A DNA stretch of 64,000 nt. Source: CBDCEG01 sp965215775 (GTDB lineage: Bacteria > Pseudomonadota > Gammaproteobacteria > Cardiobacteriales > Ostreibacteriaceae). The DNA lies in the NCBI GenBank assembly GCA_965215775.1, contig CBDCEG010000027.1, positions 62,001 to 126,000 on the forward strand, written 5' to 3'. The notes below the pieces were generated by a model. It ran no database searches. It had not been told where the DNA came from and worked only from the letters and a program-made list of their open reading frames with translations. Shown piece by piece: positions 28,845-37,169 of the stretch (its first letter is position 1; the number at the start of each line of letters is the position of its first letter). The translations under genes and the position numbers were made by a program.

Positions 28845-29087
28845 ATGGAAAATTTAAATAGCTTAAAATGGAAATGTCGACGAGGAATGAAAGAGCTTGA
28901 TATTCTTTTTGAATATTTTTTAGAAAACTTTTATTTAAGCTCTGCTGACAATATAAAACTAGAATTCAAAACTCTTTTAGAAGAGCATGATAATGTTGTT
29001 TTTTCTTATGTAACAGGTAAACAAATTCCAAAAAATGAAGAAATTAAATACATTATTAATAAAATGAAATCTTTTTCTTTAAGCTAA
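28845..29087 (+). CDS. sdhE: FAD assembly factor SdhE
   Basis: A small 80-residue helical protein with the SdhE signature LKWKCRRGMKELDILFEYF, containing the RGxxE motif needed for covalent flavinylation of SdhA and FrdA. The rest of the family pattern (acidic middle, YVTGKQIP) fits. It lies between atpC and dnaA rather than near sdh genes. The product is sometimes labelled CptB/YgfY antitoxin, but no CptA toxin gene is adjacent. Confidence 0.9.
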   Translation: MENLNSLKWKCRRGMKELDILFEYFLENFYLSSADNIKLEFKTLLEEHDNVVFSYVTGKQIPKNEEIKYIINKMKSFSLS

Positions 29088-29110
29088 TTACTAAATAACC
29101 AATTAACTTT

Positions 29111-30416
29111 ATGTCAAATATACTTTGGAATACTTGTTTAGAAAATTTATCTAATATATTAGATAAGCAGGAAATAACAACTTGGTTAAAACCTCTTGAT
29201 GCAGAACTGGATGATAAGTTACTGATTTTATACGCACCAAATAAATTTGTATTATCTGAAGTTAATAAAAATTTAATGCAAACTATTGAATTAGTTGTGA
29301 AAAAAATAGAGCCAGAGTTTTCTGTTAAAATACAGTTAGGCGTTGCAAGAGTTATTTTTGACAAGCCAAAGAAAAAAGAAAATCCTGCTGATAAATTTAA
29401 AAGCCAGCTAAATCCTGAATTTTGTTTTGATGATTTTTGTTGAGGGTTCTTCTAATCAAATTGCATCTCGTTCTGCTCTTGGAGTTGCTAATAAACCTGA
29501 TGGTAGTTTTAACCCTTTACTTATTTATGGGTCAACTGGTCTTGGTAAATCTCATCTATTGCACGCAATAGGCAATCATATTAAAAAAAACCAACCAAAA
29601 AAAACAATAGTTTATCAAACTGCTGAGCAATTTGTTAATGAAATGGTTGATGCTATTTCTAAAAGGAATATAGATAGTTTTAAAAAACACTACCGTGGTG
29701 TTGATATTTTATTAGTTGATGATGTGCAATTTATTGCAGGGAAAGATAAATCTCAAGAAGAATTTTTTCACCTTTTTAATAATTTATTAGGTTCTAAAAG
29801 CCAAGTAGTTTTAACTTGTGATAAATATCCTAAAGATGTTGAAGGATTAGAAGAACGCTTGAAATCAAGGTTTGGAGCAGGACTTTCAGTAGCAATTGAA
29901 CCACCTGATTTAGAAACCAGAGCCGCTATTCTTAGAAAAAAAGCAGACTTAATTAATTTTGATTTACCACCTGATGTTGCTTTTTTTATTGCTGAAAAGG
30001 TAAAGTCGCATGTTCGTGATTTGGAAGGTGCTTTAAATAGTGTTTTTGTAATGTCAGAATTTAGTGGCGAGCCAGCAACTATTGAACTTACTAAAAAAGC
30101 TCTTAGAGATTTATTAAGCTCACAACTTCGCCAAATAAGTGTAGAAAATATTCAAAAAGTTGTTGCTGATTATTATAGAATAAAAACTTCAGATTTACGC
30201 TCTAAAAGTAGAAAAGCATCAATAACAAAACCAAGGCAACTTGCAATGGCAATAGCTAAGCAATTGACTTCTATATCTTTACTAGATATTGGGAAAGAAT
30301 TTAACCGAGATCATGCTACTGTTATTCATGCTGTTAAAAAAGTAGATGAAATGAAACGCAATGATCCAAAAGTTAGAGAAGAATATACAAATTTAATAAT
30401 AACTATAACCAGTTAG
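29111..30416 (+). CDS. dnaA: Chromosomal replication initiator DnaA (frame disrupted after domain I)
   Basis: Two ORFs together form one DnaA of about 434 residues. The first (29111-29443) is domain I plus a short linker and ends LNPEFCFDDF before TGA. The second continues in the +1 frame with VEGSSNQIASRSALGV. The DnaA consensus at this point is FxNFVEGxSN, so removing one T from the T5 run at 29434-29438 restores it exactly. Domain III has Walker A GSTGLGKSHLL and Walker B LLVDDVQF. Domain IV carries the DNA-binding signature NRDHATVIHAVKKV. Domain II is very short. dnaN, recF and an obvious origin are not next to it. As the gene is essential, a sequence error or recoding is more likely than loss. 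Confidence 0.9.
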
Positions 30417-30425
30417 GTAAAAAAT

Positions 30426-30920
30426 ATGAAAATATATAATAAATATAAAATTTTAATAGCTACACTTTTAACAATAAATTGCTGGACTGCAAGTGCAGAT
30501 TGGTTTGAAGATGGTGATGAGTTAATGATTTCAACCAGTGTTTATACAAAACACTTTAGCCCAAGCAAAGAGCATAATAATAATCAACGAATGCTTAATA
30601 TTGAACTTGATAAAAAGTCAGGCTGGGTTTTTGGTGGAGCAGTTTTTAAAAATTCATTTAATCAAGACTCACAATATCTATATTTCGGTCATAAATGGAA
30701 TATTCCAAAAACAAATGAATTATTTTATGTGAAATTAACTGGTGGTTTACTTCATGGCTATAAGGGCAAATATAAAAAGAAAATCCCTTTAAATAAATAT
30801 GGTGTTGCTCCTGTAATTCTCCCAAGTATTGGGTTCAAATATAAATACTTTAATGCAGAAGCTATTTTATTTGGAACTTCAGGAACTACACTTACTCTTG
30901 GTGTGAATATCCCTTTATAG
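30426..30920 (+). CDS. Predicted exported beta-strand-rich protein, function unknown
   Basis: A 164-residue protein with a likely signal peptide (residues 1-24, ending WTASA before DWFEDGDE). The mature part alternates polar and aromatic residues (GWVFGGAVFKNSF, YLYFGHKWNI, LTLGVNI) and ends in a strand-like segment, as expected of a small outer-membrane beta barrel. I do not recognise the family. Resemblance to PagP/PagL-like small barrels is only general, and no catalytic residues can be assigned. It starts nine bases after dnaA. Confidence 0.6.
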   Translation: MKIYNKYKILIATLLTINCWTASADWFEDGDELMISTSVYTKHFSPSKEHNNNQRMLNIELDKKSGWVFGGAVFKNSFNQDSQYLYFGHKWNIPKTNELFYVKLTGGLLHGYKGKYKKKIPLNKYGVAPVILPSIGFKYKYFNAEAILFGTSGTTLTLGVNIPL

Positions 30921-31292
30921 CCCTAAGTTATTATAAAGTAACTATATTTACAATTATCTTTTATTCTATTTACTGAATTATTTTCAAGTAATTTTCAAAT
31001 ACATAGAATAAAAGGTAAATAAATATTGCTAGAAAAAGTATCTGAAAGAATATGCTATGGATAATATCATTAGTGAATTAAGAAAATAGGGAAAATTATT
31101 GAGTTAAATTTAATAGAAGCCTAAATATTATTTAAAAACACACTTCACTCACAAAAATACTCAAAGTAAGAAAAACAAAAACTTGCACTTATCAAAACAT
31201 AAACAATATTAATTCTTAAAGCTGTCATAAATAAACTAAGTCATCAAACTTTGCTATTTTTTTAGTTTTATTTTTGCTTATTAGTTTATCAC
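30921..31292. other. Intergenic region without recognisable gene
   Basis: 372 AT-rich bases between the end of the exported-protein gene and the LprI-like gene on the other strand. I see no ORF of note, tRNA or strong terminator. A 23-base stretch (31184-31206) resembles part of the neighbouring LprI-like gene but the similarity does not extend. Confidence 0.5.
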
Positions 31293-31832
31293 CTAATGAA
31301 TTCTATCGAGGTAATCATATATTTCCTTAAGTCTTGATTTTGTTATTTCTAGAACTCTGTTCGCAACATATAGTCTTTGGATTGTTCCACCACCTGAGTA
31401 TTTATCATTTGCTAAAATAAGATTTAGTTTTAATTCAGAATCTCTATATTTTATCCAATTTATTTGAGTTAATTTCAATATATTTTTATCTTTTTTGCTT
31501 AGTTTTTTAATTAGTTTTGCATAATATTTATTAAGTAAAACATCATATTCATTCTTTGCACTTATCAAAGCATAAACCATTCCTGCATTTGACGGGGCTA
31601 TATCCATACTTAAACCTTTTTTTTCACCAACTTTAAATATATCTACTAAATATTCAATTGAAAATTTTGAATAACTATCATTTTCTAAAACCATTTTATC
31701 TTTATATTTTTTTACTTTTTGCTCTAGTTTTTTAGTTATTATTTGCTGCTGTTTTTCTGTTAAGTAAGATTCAGCTGTTGCAAAAAAACCAGTTAATAAA
31801 ACTAATATTGTTATTGTTTTTAAACTTTTCAT
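31293..31832 (-). CDS. LprI-like (DUF1311) secreted protein, putative lysozyme inhibitor
   Basis: A 179-residue protein with a signal peptide (TITILVLLTGFFATAES). The C-terminal domain has the DUF1311/LprI pattern: LNKYYAKLIKKL, then WIKYRDSELKL, then GGTIQRLYVANRVLEITKSRLKEI. Mycobacterial LprI inhibits lysozyme, but most homologues are untested. The usual LprI cysteine pair is absent. The gene is last in a minus-strand run behind polA. Confidence 0.7.
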   Translation of the reverse strand: MKSLKTITILVLLTGFFATAESYLTEKQQQIITKKLEQKVKKYKDKMVLENDSYSKFSIEYLVDIFKVGEKKGLSMDIAPSNAGMVYALISAKNEYDVLLNKYYAKLIKKLSKKDKNILKLTQINWIKYRDSELKLNLILANDKYSGGGTIQRLYVANRVLEITKSRLKEIYDYLDRIH

Positions 31833-31873
31833 AATTTTAAATCTTTTATTTAATTTTCATAATCATTTATTAA

Positions 31874-34570
31874 TCAATGAGCTTCGTCCCAGTTTTTACC
31901 TATTCCGCTTTCCGCGATTAGTGGGACTTTTAAGCTTACTGCATTTTCCATAATTTTATTAATTAGCTTTGTTCCTTGTTCGATATAGTCATCTTTCACT
32001 TCAAAAACAAGCTCATCGTGGACTTGCATAATTAGTTTTATTTTAGAGTTATCTTTTATTTCTTTGGCGACGATATTCATTGCAAGTTTGATTATATCAG
32101 CAGCACTTCCTTGGACTGGTGCATTTATTGCTAGCCTTTGAGCTGCATTTCTACGAATTGCATTGCTTGAATTTATATCTGGAATATAGATTCTTCTGCC
32201 AAAAATAGTTTCAACATAACCAAGACCATTGGCGAAATCAGTTATATCGTCCATATATTTTTTTATACTATTATATTTTTCAAAATAAGTTTCAATATAC
32301 TGCCCTGCTTCTGAACGAGAAACACCAATTTGTTTAGAAAGTCCAAATGCAGACATTCCATAAATTAAGCCAAAATTAATTGCTTTTGCTTTTCTTCGCA
32401 TTTCAAAATCAACCTCACTCTCAGCCACTCCAAATACTTCTGCTGCAGTTTTTGTATGAATATCTTTATTTTCATTAAACGAACTTATCAAAAGCTCATC
32501 GCCTGAAATATGTGCCATAACTCTTAATTCAACTTGTGAATAATCACTTGCTAAAATTGAAAATCCTTTGGGAGCAATAAAAGCTTGTCTAACTTTTCTA
32601 CCTTGTTTGGTTTTAATTGGAATATTTTGCAAATTAGGATTGGTTGAAGACAATCTACCAGTGCTTGTTACAGCTTGTTGATAAGTTGTATGAACTCTAT
32701 TTGTTGATGGCTGAACTGTTTGCGGAAGTTTATCTGTATAAGTATTTCTAAGTTTTACCAAACTTCTATTTTCAATTATATATTTTGCAATTTCATGCTC
32801 CAAAGCAAGCTCTTGTAAGACTGCATCATTTGTTGATGGTTGTCCTTTGGGCGTTTTTTTAATTATAGGAAGCTCCAGTTTTTCAAATAATATTTCTTGC
32901 AATTGTTTGGGTGAGTTTATATTAAATTCAGCCTCTGCTATTTTGTAAATATTAGATTCCAAACCTGTAACAATCTTAGTTATATCAGTACTTTGATTAT
33001 TTAATTCTTTACTATCAATTAATATTCCTTTTTCCTCCATTTCTTGCAGAGTTTGCATAAGAGGAATTTCAATATCATTATAAATATCAATAAGACCTGG
33101 CATACTATTTAACCTTAATAATAGATATTTTTCTAAACGAGCTATTGCATCAATTCGCTGACAAGCATAATTGTAAAACTCATCTGCCAAAACATCTTTA
33201 TAAGCAAGTGCTTTAGCACCTTTTCCTAAAACTTCTTCTTCGCTCAAAATAGTAAACTGCAAATAATTATCAGCTATTTTTTCCAACTTATGATTTGTTG
33301 CACTAGAGTTATAAACATAGCTTGCAAGCATAATATCATCAGTTAAATTTGAGACTAAAATTCCATATCTCTTTAAAGTATGGATTGCACTTTTACCGTT
33401 ATAAGTTATTTTTTTAGAATTTGATTTAAACAATTCTTTCAAATCTTTTAGTAATTCAAATATAGTTAAATCTTCAGAATTATCTTTGTGAGAAAGTGGT
33501 AAATAAAATGATTTGCCAATTTTTGTAGCAAAAGAAATTCCAACAATTTCAGCTTCTGTATAAAACTCACTACTTGCAAAAATATCAAAATAAAACTCTT
33601 CTAAGTTGCTTAATTTGGATTTTAATTCCAAAAACTGTGCTTTATTTTTTATTAATTCATATTTTGTAATAATTTCTTGTTTTTGCTCTGGCTCTGTTGC
33701 ATTTTCACCAAGAATTGTCTTTTCTAGTGCTTGTAGATCAAACCGCTGACAAAGCCCTGAAAACACTTCTTCATTTACCACATTCATTGAAAGCTCTTCC
33801 ACAACAACACTTGGTAATTCAACATCTAACTTAATTTGAGTAAGTTTTTGTGAAAGATATAATTGTTCCAAATTATCACGCAAATTTTCTCCTACTTTAC
33901 CTTTTATTTTATCTTTATTTATTACTATATTTTCTAACGAATCATATTCATCTAACCATTTTGAAGCAGTTTTGGGACCAACTTTAGGAATACCTGGAAT
34001 ATTATCTGCACTATCACCAACTAATGCCAAAAAATCAACTACTTGATCCGCACGCAACTTTCCTATTTTAAATTTTTCACCAATATTTTCATTATTTGTT
34101 ACTTTATTTCGCATAGTATCAATTAGCTCAACACTTGGGTTAATCAACTGTGCTAAGTCTTTATCACCTGTTGAAATTAGAACTTGCATATTTTTCTCAA
34201 CAGCTTGTTTTGCAAGCGTTCCAATAACATCATCCGCCTCAACTTCTGAAATTTGAATAAGTGGATAACCCATTGATTCTATTAGCTGTAAAAGTGGTTT
34301 TATTTGCACTCTCAAATCATTATCAATTGGTGGGCGATGAGATTTATATTCTGGGTAAAGCTTATGTCTGAAATTTTTCCCAGGTGCATCAAAAATAACT
34401 GCAATATGCGTTGGCTGAGTATCTTTATGTATTTTTTGTAGCATACTAATAACGCCTTTTATTGCTCCTGTTGGCTCCCCTGCCCTTGAAGTTAATTTTG
34501 GTAGCCCGTGAAACGCTCTAAATAAATAACTAGAACCATCTACTAAAACAATTGAATTCTCTGATTTCAT
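31874..34570 (-). CDS. polA: DNA polymerase I
   Basis: The 898-residue product has all three Pol I modules. Residues 1-290 are the 5' nuclease (VDGSSYLFRAFHGL, EADDVIGTLA, GDSADNIPGIPKVGPKTA). About 300-490 is the 3'-5' exonuclease fold, and about 500-898 the polymerase, with motif A DYSQVELRVMAHISGD, O-helix RRKAKAINFGLIYGMSAFGL and motif C VHDELVFEV. In the exonuclease module the conserved D-x-E metal site reads Asp329-Ile-Phe331, and the second catalytic segment reads TYNGKSA rather than the usual YD. Proofreading is therefore probably lost. It fills gaps in repair and removes RNA primers. Its start is 12 bases after ligE ends. Confidence 0.95.
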   Translation of the reverse strand: MKSENSIVLVDGSSYLFRAFHGLPKLTSRAGEPTGAIKGVISMLQKIHKDTQPTHIAVIFDAPGKNFRHKLYPEYKSHRPPIDNDLRVQIKPLLQLIESMGYPLIQISEVEADDVIGTLAKQAVEKNMQVLISTGDKDLAQLINPSVELIDTMRNKVTNNENIGEKFKIGKLRADQVVDFLALVGDSADNIPGIPKVGPKTASKWLDEYDSLENIVINKDKIKGKVGENLRDNLEQLYLSQKLTQIKLDVELPSVVVEELSMNVVNEEVFSGLCQRFDLQALEKTILGENATEPEQKQEIITKYELIKNKAQFLELKSKLSNLEEFYFDIFASSEFYTEAEIVGISFATKIGKSFYLPLSHKDNSEDLTIFELLKDLKELFKSNSKKITYNGKSAIHTLKRYGILVSNLTDDIMLASYVYNSSATNHKLEKIADNYLQFTILSEEEVLGKGAKALAYKDVLADEFYNYACQRIDAIARLEKYLLLRLNSMPGLIDIYNDIEIPLMQTLQEMEEKGILIDSKELNNQSTDITKIVTGLESNIYKIAEAEFNINSPKQLQEILFEKLELPIIKKTPKGQPSTNDAVLQELALEHEIAKYIIENRSLVKLRNTYTDKLPQTVQPSTNRVHTTYQQAVTSTGRLSSTNPNLQNIPIKTKQGRKVRQAFIAPKGFSILASDYSQVELRVMAHISGDELLISSFNENKDIHTKTAAEVFGVAESEVDFEMRRKAKAINFGLIYGMSAFGLSKQIGVSRSEAGQYIETYFEKYNSIKKYMDDITDFANGLGYVETIFGRRIYIPDINSSNAIRRNAAQRLAINAPVQGSAADIIKLAMNIVAKEIKDNSKIKLIMQVHDELVFEVKDDYIEQGTKLINKIMENAVSLKVPLIAESGIGKNWDEAH

Positions 34571-34582
34571 TTTATTTTACCT

Positions 34583-35476
34583 TTATTTGTATTTTATGTT
34601 TTTGAGTTTTTTTGATGTTTTTTTACTGTTAGCTTTTATTCTAACACGCTCAAAAACTGGGTGTCGTGGTTTTCCTTTATTGGTCAAAGAATTATAGCTA
34701 TAAGTTATTATATCACCAATTTGCGGTGGGGTTTTTCTATCCAAATCACTCAAGCCACTTCCAACTTTAAAATAAACTCCATCTTTCGTTTTTACTTTCA
34801 AAGCTCCAACCATACCAATATATTTACCTTTTCCTTTTGTATAGCCAATAACTTGTGCTTCTGCATCTAATTTGGGTTTGTATTTTAGTAAATCTTTGCT
34901 TCGCCCAGTGTGATATTCACTTGTTGCCAAATGTAAAATAACGCCCTCACCTCCTTTAGCTAAAACTTTTTTGTAAAATTTATTAAGCTTAATATTATCC
35001 GTGAATTTATATTGTTTAACTGCTTTTAAATGTTTTATTTTTAAGTTTTTAACTATTTTTTGTATTTGTTTATATCTTTTTGAAAAATCTCCTTTTGCAT
35101 CAGGAAGCTCAAAAACCATATATTTAACATTTGACCAATCACTATTTCCTTTATCAGAACGCACAATCCCAGAAAGTTTTGAGAATTCACCCAAACCAAG
35201 CCACAACTCTCCATCTAATTTAATATTTTGGGGCAAATTTTTAGTAAACCAATCTGGTGCATTTATAATTTTTTTATTCCTAGAAACCAACTCTTTACCA
35301 TTCCAAAACCCTCTAACACCATCATATTTTTCACTTACCAAATATTTTGAAATATCAATAGTTTGCTGATTTTGTTTGTATGTTTTTGCCAAAATAACAC
35401 CATCTGCCAAAATTATTTTAGGTATTACTAATATAGTTAATATAATAAATATTATTTTCCTTGTGTATTTTCTCAA
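34583..35476 (-). CDS. ligE: Secreted ATP-dependent DNA ligase (LigE type)
   Basis: A 297-residue minimal ATP-dependent ligase. The first 24 residues are a basic, then hydrophobic signal peptide (IIFIILTILVIPKIILA), so the mature enzyme is predicted periplasmic, as for Lig E of Neisseria, Haemophilus and Vibrio. Nucleotidyltransferase motif I is SEKYDGVRGFW with adenylated Lys50. Motif III (LDGELWLG), motif IV (GGEGVILH) and motif V (LLKYKP) follow, then an OB domain. There is no BRCT or zinc region. Lig E has been linked to competence or extracellular DNA. Here it precedes polA in the same direction by 12 bases. Confidence 0.9.
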   Translation of the reverse strand: MRKYTRKIIFIILTILVIPKIILADGVILAKTYKQNQQTIDISKYLVSEKYDGVRGFWNGKELVSRNKKIINAPDWFTKNLPQNIKLDGELWLGLGEFSKLSGIVRSDKGNSDWSNVKYMVFELPDAKGDFSKRYKQIQKIVKNLKIKHLKAVKQYKFTDNIKLNKFYKKVLAKGGEGVILHLATSEYHTGRSKDLLKYKPKLDAEAQVIGYTKGKGKYIGMVGALKVKTKDGVYFKVGSGLSDLDRKTPPQIGDIITYSYNSLTNKGKPRHPVFERVRIKANSKKTSKKLKNIKYK

Positions 35477-35505
35477 GACTTCCTCTTTTGTTTATTGGTT
35501 ATTGG

Positions 35506-36552
35506 TTACTGAAAATAATTTTCAGTCGCATCTATAACTTGCTCCATAAATATATTTTTAAAATATGATAAGTTATTTTGTTCATAAAAAAGGATACTAG
35601 CTTTTTTATACTCAACAATATCAACTTTTCTATACGATAAAGGTATTGAATTATTAGCCAGTAAAATAGCATTAGATAACATTCTTGCTGTGCGTTTATT
35701 TCCATCTTCAAAGGCTTGAATGTATGAAATTAAAATTAGTGACAGAAATGCTTTTTCAAAAAAAGACTGTTTATTATTTATAAGTTTAATCATATTCTTC
35801 AGAGCTTCTTTTAGCTGAAATGAATTATCCAAAGGCTTATACTTTGTTCCCACAATTCCTACAGCTGCATTTCTAATATTCTTTGTTATATTAAGTTTTT
35901 TAGTAAGAACTGTATGAATATATTCAATATCATTATATTTAAGATGCAAAAATCTATCACGATTTTGAATAGATTCATTAAATGCATCTTTATGATTTAA
36001 AATCATTTGCGTTTCTTCGGTGGTTTTAGTCTTATCTTGTTGATTTTCTTTGATTAATGCTTCGGTATTGAGGAGTGAATAAGTATTTCCCTCAATCGCT
36101 GATGACTTCCAAGAAAATTCAATTAATATCCTTTGAAACTCTTTATTGATTATAGTTTGACTATCGTATTTTGAAAAATTTGTGATAAATTGTTTTTGTA
36201 GCGTTTCTAAATGTTTTTGTTCTGTAAGTGTAAAAATATCATTATCCAAAATTTTAAATATATCAAAATTAAAAGTTTCTTGAATATCTCTTTCAAAATA
36301 CTCTAATGAAAAATAATTCTGAACATCAACTTCTTTCAAATTATTATACATTGTGGACAATATATATTTGGTATTTCGCCCCTTACCTATTGGGCTAACC
36401 AAAATCTGTGCAGATAGTTCTCCCAAATCTCGTTGTAAAGTTTTTCGCTCTACATCAGCCCCCAAAAATGATAAAATCTCAGAAATGGAGACTTTTGTTT
36501 TAGCTTGTATAAAAGAAAGAATTTTCGTTTGTCTTATTTGTTTTTTATTCAT
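35506..36552 (-). CDS. Fic-domain protein with N-terminal winged helix, variant active site
   Basis: A 348-residue protein. Residues 1-65 look like a DeoR-type winged helix (TKILSFIQAKTKVSISEILSFLG, then a basic wing). The middle carries the inhibitory-type motif SSAIEGN (150-156). The Fic motif reads QAFEDGNKRTAR (279-290): the catalytic histidine position is Gln279 and the usual GNGR is GNKR. AMP transfer is therefore doubtful, though this variant may define a subfamily. Four copies of a TCGCGACATTTTT-like site lie just upstream (36571-36739), suggesting autoregulation. ligE follows 29 bases downstream. Confidence 0.8.
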   Translation of the reverse strand: MNKKQIRQTKILSFIQAKTKVSISEILSFLGADVERKTLQRDLGELSAQILVSPIGKGRNTKYILSTMYNNLKEVDVQNYFSLEYFERDIQETFNFDIFKILDNDIFTLTEQKHLETLQKQFITNFSKYDSQTIINKEFQRILIEFSWKSSAIEGNTYSLLNTEALIKENQQDKTKTTEETQMILNHKDAFNESIQNRDRFLHLKYNDIEYIHTVLTKKLNITKNIRNAAVGIVGTKYKPLDNSFQLKEALKNMIKLINNKQSFFEKAFLSLILISYIQAFEDGNKRTARMLSNAILLANNSIPLSYRKVDIVEYKKASILFYEQNNLSYFKNIFMEQVIDATENYFQ

Positions 36553-36570
36553 CTTTTTATAGTATCACTA

Positions 36571-36606
36571 ATCGCGACATTTTTAAAAGCTAATTGCGAC
36601 ATTTTT
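36571..36606 (-). promoter_or_regulatory. Operator-like repeat pair 1 upstream of HTH-Fic gene
   Basis: Two sites, ATCGCGACATTTTT (36571-36584) and ATTGCGACATTTTT (36593-36606), are 22 bases apart start to start, two helical turns. The core TCGCGA is palindromic in the first. They begin 19 bases upstream of the Fic start codon, where a repressor would block transcription. Confidence 0.6.
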
Positions 36607-36703
36607 AATGTAAATTAAGCTTATTACAACTAACTCATCTATATTCTTACTACATTCACTTAATATAATCCTATTATAAACAACATACTAGCAACAAACC
36701 ACT

Positions 36704-36739
36704 ATCGCGACATTTTAAAAGGCTAATCACGACATTTTT
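36704..36739 (-). promoter_or_regulatory. Operator-like repeat pair 2 upstream of HTH-Fic gene
   Basis: ATCGCGACATTTT (36704-36716) and ATCACGACATTTTT (36726-36739) again lie 22 bases apart, and the spacer in both pairs contains GCTAA. The pair-to-pair offset is 133 bases. This looks like a duplicated operator unit. Confidence 0.6.
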
Positions 36740-36805
36740 ACTCTTTTGAAAACATTTCTGCTAACGACCATTTGCTTTTAAAAATATTGTAATTTATACT
36801 TATAT

Positions 36806-36922
36806 GTAAGTAGTAGTTGTGACACGGTAATAAACTCCCTGCCGTAACACGAACTTTGTTCGGAGTGCTATGTAGGGTTGCTTAGCTTGACTAAGAGGGG
36901 GGGCCTACCAACTGCTACTTAC
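36806..36922. repeat. REP/BIME-like structured element next to a RAYT remnant
   Basis: A 117-base element of clearly higher G+C than its surroundings. Its outer arms are GTAAGTAGTAGTTG (36806-36819) and CAACTGCTACTTAC (36909-36922), pairing with one G-U. Inside are smaller hairpins, CGAAC-TTT-GTTCG and CTTAG-CTTGA-CTAAG, the latter preceded by GTAG on both strands. REP sequences recognised by RAYT transposases are short hairpins with a GTAG-type tetranucleotide at the foot. A RAYT remnant ends 18 bases away. Copies elsewhere in the genome would prove the assignment. Confidence 0.6.
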
Positions 36923-36940
36923 TTTTATTTTTTATTCTTC

Positions 36941-37169
36941 TTATCTCATCTCCCATTTTATTGGATTTTCAATAATATATTTAGATATTTCTAAATATTC
37001 TTTTTCATCTCTAACAATGTGTTCCAATAATTTCGTTGCCATAATTTGCCATTAAATCGTTGCCAATTATTATTTTTCACATCACATATATATTCATTTG
37101 TTGTCATTATTTTAAACCATTGCACCACAAGATGTAGCCCGATATGGTTTGGGTGTGTTCGCCTATTAT
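36941..37169 (-). pseudogene. REP-associated tyrosine transposase (RAYT / Y1_Tnp), C-terminal remnant with frameshift
   Basis: The minus strand encodes VVQWFKIMTTNEYI and FNGKLWQRNYW in one frame. After a one-base deletion near the TATTGGAAC at about 37020-37030, the next frame gives EHIVRDEKEYLEISKYIIENP, IKWEMR and a stop at 36941-36943. Together this is the conserved C-terminus of RAYT-type Y1 transposases (WQRNYWEHIIRDEKE...ENP). The N-terminal part, with the HUH motif and catalytic tyrosine, is cut off by the IS5 element at 37170. It is not functional as it stands. Confidence 0.8.

Noticed and set aside
31184..31206. Possible second, decayed copy of the LprI-like gene
   Set aside because: Only 21 of 23 bases match part of the gene at 31557-31579 and the similarity does not extend to either side.
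36806..36922. Structured element considered as 5S rRNA, tmRNA or integron attC site
   Set aside because: No conserved 5S or tmRNA segments; the arm orientation does not fit attC (no GTTRRRY/RYYYAAC pair). The RAYT neighbour favours a REP element.
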